A stretch of DNA of 64,000 nt, from NCBI RefSeq assembly GCF_003610895.1, contig NZ_MCAS01000025.1, positions 1 to 64,000 on the forward strand, written 5' to 3'. The notes beneath the pieces are model-generated. The model did no database searches. It saw only the letters and a program-made list of their open reading frames with translations, and was not told the DNA's origin. The first letter of the stretch is position 1, and each line of letters opens with the position of its first letter. The position numbers and the translations under genes were made by a program. Below, one piece after another: positions 60,297-64,000 of this stretch. Source of the stretch: Paraburkholderia fungorum. Lineage in GTDB: Bacteria > Pseudomonadota > Gammaproteobacteria > Burkholderiales > Burkholderiaceae.

Positions 60297-61055
60297 TTAG
60301 CTAAAGCTGAGCAGCTGGTTGGCGGACTGATCGTTCTTGTCCGCGTTTTCCAGCAACTTGGTCTGCATCTGGAACTGGCGCGCGTTGGTGATCATCGAGA
60401 CCATCGCGGCGACCGGATTCACGTTGCTGCCTTCGAGCGAAGCCGGCGCCAGCGTGACGGCCGGATCGGCGTCGGCCGGATTGCCGTCGGCGGTGCGAAA
60501 CAGACCGTCGTCGCCGCGCGTCATGGTTTGCGGATCCGGATTCACCAGCTTCAGCTGATCGACCGTCACCACCGCGGTCGGCGGATCGCCCGGCGTCAGC
60601 GCGGACACCGTGCCGTCCTTGCCGATGGTGATTTCCGCACCCGGCGGCACCGAGACCGGACCGCCGTTGCCGAGCACGGTCTGGTTCATGGCGTTCACCA
60701 GCTGGCCGTTCTCGTCGATATGCAGATTGCCGGCGCGCGTATAAGCCTCGTTGCCGTCGGCGGTTTGCACGGCCAGCCAGCCCGGACCCTGAATCGCCAC
60801 GTCGAGCGGGTTGCCCGTCTGCTGGATCGGCCCCGGCGTATAGTCGGCGCCCGGCGTCGACGACAGCACGAAGGTGCGCGTGGTGTTGTCGTTGATCGAA
60901 CTGCCGTCGCCGAACGCCATCGGCACGGCGCGGAAAGTTGCAAGCTGTGCGCGAAAGCCGGTGGTCGAGGCGTTCGCCAGGTTGTTGGCGACGATAGCCT
61001 GCTGTTCGAGCGCTTGCGTGCTGCCCGACATCGCGGTGTAGATCAGCCGATCCAT
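60297..61055 (-). CDS. flgF: Flagellar proximal rod protein FlgF
   Basis: 252 residues. MDRLIYTAMSGSTQALEQQA and IVANNLANASTTGFRAQLAT are the rod-protein N-terminus; VAIQGPGWLAVQTADGNEAY is the middle FlgF pattern; the end SNVNPVAAMVSMITNARQFQ with MQTKLLENADKNDQSANQLL is typical. It is one layer of the proximal rod. Confidence 0.95.
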   Translation of the reverse strand: MDRLIYTAMSGSTQALEQQAIVANNLANASTTGFRAQLATFRAVPMAFGDGSSINDNTTRTFVLSSTPGADYTPGPIQQTGNPLDVAIQGPGWLAVQTADGNEAYTRAGNLHIDENGQLVNAMNQTVLGNGGPVSVPPGAEITIGKDGTVSALTPGDPPTAVVTVDQLKLVNPDPQTMTRGDDGLFRTADGNPADADPAVTLAPASLEGSNVNPVAAMVSMITNARQFQMQTKLLENADKNDQSANQLLSFS

Positions 61056-61074
61056 GATGGGAGGTCCCGGTCGC

Positions 61075-62610
61075 TTACAGGTTGATCAGGGTCTGGTCGA
61101 CGGTCTGCTGGGTCTTGATCGTCTGCGCGTTCGCTTGATAGTTGCGTTGCGCGGTGATCAGGTTCACCAGTTCGCTCGTCAGATCGACGTTCGAGTTTTC
61201 CAGCGCGCCGCCTTGCAGCACGCCGTGATTGGTCGAACCCGGCGCCGAAATCTGCGCGACGCCCGATTGCGAGGTCTGCTGAAACTCGTTGTTGCCGAGG
61301 TTCACGAGACCGTTCTGGTTCGAGAAGTTCGCGAGCACGATCTGGCCGAGCGCCGCGGTCTGCTGGTTCGAGTAGTTGCCGGTCAGCGTGCCGTCAGGGC
61401 CGATCGTGAAACTCGTCAGCGTGCCGGCTGCGTAGCCGTCGGGCTGCAGCGAGTTCACGCCGTCCTTGCCGCCGTACTGCGTCGTGCCGGCGATGTTCAG
61501 CGTCAGGTTCTGCGGCGTCGACGAGCCGTCGGTGGTCGGGATCGAGAAGGTGTACGCGAACGGCGTGGTGGTGGCCGTGAAGGTGGGCGGATTCGTGAGC
61601 GGGGTGTTGACCTGGGTCGTGCCGAGCAGCGTGCCCGACGAATTGAAGTTCGCCTGGCCCACCAGGTTTGCCGTGCCGGTCGAGGTGCCCGCGTACACGT
61701 TCCATGTGCCGGCCGAGGTCTTGGCGAAGTACATGTTGACGGTCTGCGAGCCGCCGAGCGAATCGTAGACCGTCGTGCTGGTCGAGTAGTTGTACGTCGT
61801 CGAGGTGTTCTGGTTGAACGCGATCGGCGTCGGCTTGATGGTGTAGCTATCGGTACCGGCGGCGGCCGGCGTGCCGTTGAACGTGATGGTCTGGCCGTTG
61901 CCGAGCGGGATCGCCGTACCCGCGGTGTACGTGCCGTTGGTCGACGTGCCGAGCGTGTTGTCCGTCACCGTATAGGTGGTCGGGGTCGGGAACGTGACGG
62001 TGTAGTTGTCGTTGTTCGTGCCCGAGGCCGTATTCGTGATGGTTGCGCCGGTGGTGGAGAGCGTGCCGGTGCTGCTGACGGTCGCCACGGCCGGCGTGCC
62101 GAGCATCAGCGGGTCCTGCGCGTTCAGGTTCAAACCGGCGACGATCTTCGTGGTCGCTTGCGGCGCGATGTTCGCGGTCGGCACGCTGAGCGGCACGGTT
62201 TGCGCGGTGTTGATGACGCCCGAGCTGTTCGCCGCGTAGCCCATCAGTTGCAGGCCTTGCGCGTTGGTGATGTAGCCGTTCTTGTCGAGCTGGAACACAC
62301 CGTTGCGCGAGTACACCAGCGAGCCGTTGTTCGACAGCTGGAAAAAACCGTTGCCGTTGATCGCGACGTCGAGCGCCTGGTTGGTGCTGGTGATCGTGCC
62401 TTGCGAGAACTGTTGCTGCACTTCGGACAGCTGGGTGCCGATGCCGATCTGGTTGTTCACCGCGGTCGCCACCGAATTGGCGTACATGTCCGCGAACTGC
62501 GCAGCGCCGCTCTTGAACCCGGTCGTATTCGCGTTGGCAATGTTGTTGCCGATCACGTCGAGATCGCTCGACGCTGCGGACAAACCACTCAAACCTTGTT
62601 GGTAACCCAT
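61075..62610 (-). CDS. flgE: Flagellar hook protein FlgE
   Basis: 511 residues. MGYQQGLSGLSAASSDLDVI with GNNIANANTTGFKSGAAQFA is the hook N-terminus; ALDVAINGNGFFQLSNNGSL follows, and LTSELVNLITAQRNYQANAQ with TIKTQQTVDQTLINL ends it. The central domain is longer than in E. coli (402 aa) and rich in Thr/Gly/Asn, so the exposed hook surface is larger here. Confidence 0.96.
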   Translation of the reverse strand: MGYQQGLSGLSAASSDLDVIGNNIANANTTGFKSGAAQFADMYANSVATAVNNQIGIGTQLSEVQQQFSQGTITSTNQALDVAINGNGFFQLSNNGSLVYSRNGVFQLDKNGYITNAQGLQLMGYAANSSGVINTAQTVPLSVPTANIAPQATTKIVAGLNLNAQDPLMLGTPAVATVSSTGTLSTTGATITNTASGTNNDNYTVTFPTPTTYTVTDNTLGTSTNGTYTAGTAIPLGNGQTITFNGTPAAAGTDSYTIKPTPIAFNQNTSTTYNYSTSTTVYDSLGGSQTVNMYFAKTSAGTWNVYAGTSTGTANLVGQANFNSSGTLLGTTQVNTPLTNPPTFTATTTPFAYTFSIPTTDGSSTPQNLTLNIAGTTQYGGKDGVNSLQPDGYAAGTLTSFTIGPDGTLTGNYSNQQTAALGQIVLANFSNQNGLVNLGNNEFQQTSQSGVAQISAPGSTNHGVLQGGALENSNVDLTSELVNLITAQRNYQANAQTIKTQQTVDQTLINL

Positions 62611-62653
62611 GACGGTCTCCGTATCTGGAAAGTCGTAACTGACTGAATCTGAA

Positions 62654-63400
62654 TCAGAGGATGGCCGCGACGCTGCTCAAGCCCACGGTCGTGCCGTTCG
62701 ACAGCACGAGGCCCGGCGTACCGCTGCTTTGCATGACGACGCTTTGCACCGTCGCGCCCGCGAGCGTGGTGGCCGTGGCTTGCTGACCGTTGATCGTGCC
62801 GACCGCGGTGATCGTGTAGCTCCCGTCAGGCAGCGTGTTGCCAGCCGAGTCGGTCGGCGTCCAGCCCACCGGAATCGTGCCGGCCGACTGCTTGCCGAGG
62901 TCGAGCGTGTTGACGATCGTGCCCGCCGAGTTCTTGATGACGATCTGCAGGTCGCCCACCGAATTGGCGAGCTGCACGCCGAACGAGCTGGCCTTGCCGC
63001 TCGCGACCGTCACGGAGTTGCCCGGGGCAAGCACGGTCGAGCCGATCAGCAGCGCAGCTTGCGACTGCTGGCCTGCCGACATCTGCGTGGCGAGCGAGGT
63101 GAGCGTCGTGTTCAACTGGCTGATACCCGACACCGTGTTGATCTGGGCCAGCTGCGACGTCATCTGCGAGCTGTCCATCGGATTGGTCGGATCCTGGTTC
63201 TTCAACTGCGCGACGAGCAGTTGCAAGAAGGTGTTCTGCAGATCGGTCGCCGAGGTGCCCGAGGTGCTGCCGGTCGAGCTGGTGGAACTGCTCGCGCTCT
63301 TCGTGCTCTTGGTGCTGCCGCTCGCGCTGTTCGTACCGTTCATGGTATCGAGCAGCGTTTGCGATACGGTCGGGCCGTTGTTGCCGATGGTGGTGGTCAA
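62654..63400 (-). CDS. flgD: Flagellar hook-capping protein FlgD
   Basis: 248 residues. A Ser/Thr-rich N-terminus precedes DLQNTFLQLLVAQLKNQDPT and NPMDSSQMTSQLAQINTVSG, the FlgD signature, and a C-terminal tudor/Ig-like pair (SFGVQLANSVGDLQIVIKNS, PVGWTPTDSAGNTLPDGSY). It caps the growing hook. The start codon is TTG at 63400, since no ATG or GTG lies nearby in frame and GAGGAG is 8-12 bases upstream. Confidence 0.94.
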   Translation of the reverse strand: MTTTIGNNGPTVSQTLLDTMNGTNSASGSTKSTKSASSSTSSTGSTSGTSATDLQNTFLQLLVAQLKNQDPTNPMDSSQMTSQLAQINTVSGISQLNTTLTSLATQMSAGQQSQAALLIGSTVLAPGNSVTVASGKASSFGVQLANSVGDLQIVIKNSAGTIVNTLDLGKQSAGTIPVGWTPTDSAGNTLPDGSYTITAVGTINGQQATATTLAGATVQSVVMQSSGTPGLVLSNGTTVGLSSVAAIL

Positions 63401-63410
63401 GGAACTCTCC

Positions 63411-63836
63411 TCAGGTGCCGATCGTGAGCGTTTTCAGCATCAGCGTCTTGGCGGTGTTCAGGGTCTCGACGTTGGCCTGGTACGAGCGCGAGGCCGAGAT
63501 CATGTTGACCATCTCCTGTACCGGGTCGACGTTGGGCAGCGTGACGTAACCGTCCGAATTGGCGGCCGGGTTGCCCGGGTCGTACGCGGTCTTCATCGGC
63601 GTCGGGTCGTCGACCACGCCGGTGACCTGCACGCCGCCGATCTGCTGGCCCGAGGCCGTGCGCGAGCCGCCGATCGGGCTAACCGCGAACACCACCTGCT
63701 TGGCCTTGTACGGCTGGCCGTCCGGGCCCGTCGTGCTGTCCGCGTTGGCGAGGTTCGACGCCGTCACGTTGAGCCGCTGCGACTGCGCCGACATCGCGGA
63801 GCCCGCAACACCAAAAATATTCATCAAAGATGGCAT
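63411..63836 (-). CDS. flgC: Flagellar proximal rod protein FlgC
   Basis: 141 residues. MPSLMNIFGVAGSAMSAQSQ with RLNVTASNLANADSTTGPDG and QPYKAKQVVFAVSP is typical FlgC; the end YVTLPNVDPVQEMVNMISAS with RSYQANVETLNTAKTLMLKT is the universal rod motif. GAGGGAAGGAAAC precedes the ATG 63836. It lies 10 bases before flgD. Confidence 0.96.
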   Translation of the reverse strand: MPSLMNIFGVAGSAMSAQSQRLNVTASNLANADSTTGPDGQPYKAKQVVFAVSPIGGSRTASGQQIGGVQVTGVVDDPTPMKTAYDPGNPAANSDGYVTLPNVDPVQEMVNMISASRSYQANVETLNTAKTLMLKTLTIGT

Positions 63837-63976
63837 GTTTCCTTCCCTCTCTTGCTCCGATTCCATGCGACGCAACTGCATGGTTCGAGCCGGCCTCAAG
63901 TTAAATCCCGTAGCGATTGTTCCTGCGTACTGCGTCTTCTTCTGCGACGTCTGCCGCGCTTGTCCGTTACTGCCTG

Positions 63977-64000
63977 TTACGAGCCCGACGTGATCGCTGC
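63977..64000 (-). CDS. flgB: Probable C-terminal end of FlgB (partial)
   Basis: Only the last seven codons and a TAA stop (63977-63979) lie in the window; on the minus strand they read AAITSGS. FlgB precedes flgC in this order in other bacteria and its last residues often resemble AI-x-G-x. The 140-base gap to flgC contains no other gene. Identification is by position only. Confidence 0.5.
   Translation of the reverse strand, partial: AAITSGS

Overview
The window is a GC-rich beta-proteobacterial chromosome segment, most likely Paraburkholderia or Burkholderia (Burkholderiales). The pointers are an S-adenosylhomocysteine riboswitch in front of ahcY, the gene pair fliS-fliT followed by a second FliK-type protein and a stand-alone FlhB C-terminal domain, pxpBCA followed by a DUF969/DUF979 membrane pair, and the GC-rich codon use, which leaves long meaningless open frames opposite most genes. 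No database search could be run; names rest on recognisable motifs, lengths and gene order.

Layout. 1-0.8 kb: the 5' part of an IS30-type transposase that abuts a dispersed repeat. 1.0-7.2 kb: housekeeping genes, leftward cca, a glutathione transferase, an NDUFA9-like NAD(P) protein and a lytic transglycosylase, then a rightward 5-formyltetrahydrofolate cyclo-ligase and a leftward MarR-like regulator. 7.3-11.8 kb: 5-oxoprolinase genes pxpBCA with the DUF969/DUF979 membrane pair, which may import the substrate. 12.0-13.8 kb: a TPR-glycosyltransferase. 13.9-22.7 kb (leftward): two near-duplicate dipeptide-binding proteins, the dppBCDF transporter and a TraB/GumN protein. 22.9-25.9 kb (leftward): SAH riboswitch-ahcY-small membrane protein-metF, the methyl-cycle operon. 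26-35.3 kb: a GT2 glycosyltransferase, a divergent LysR regulator with a palindromic operator, a DUF937-OmpA protein, and a divergent cluster of GMC oxidoreductase, AidB-like acyl-CoA dehydrogenase and coniferyl-type aldehyde dehydrogenase.

35.5-64 kb is a flagellar superlocus. Leftward fliS-fliT-fliK2-fhlB has a good sigma-28 (FliA) promoter; fliE lies divergent from rightward fliFGHIJK; a 1-kb repeat island follows; then rightward fliLMNOPQR, a shared bidirectional terminator, leftward flgK-flgL, ycgR, and leftward flgBCDEFGHIJ running out of the window. Together these encode most of the basal body: MS and C rings, export gate and ATPase, rod, hook, L and P rings, hook-filament junction, ruler and a c-di-GMP brake. 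Flagellin, motor, flhDC and the full flhA/flhB are outside the window.

The least explained parts are the long inverted repeat between fliK and fliL and its relative next to the IS30 element, the FliK2-FhlB pair, the DUF969/DUF979 pair, and three intergenic short tandem repeats. Nothing here looks like a prophage, CRISPR array or defence island.
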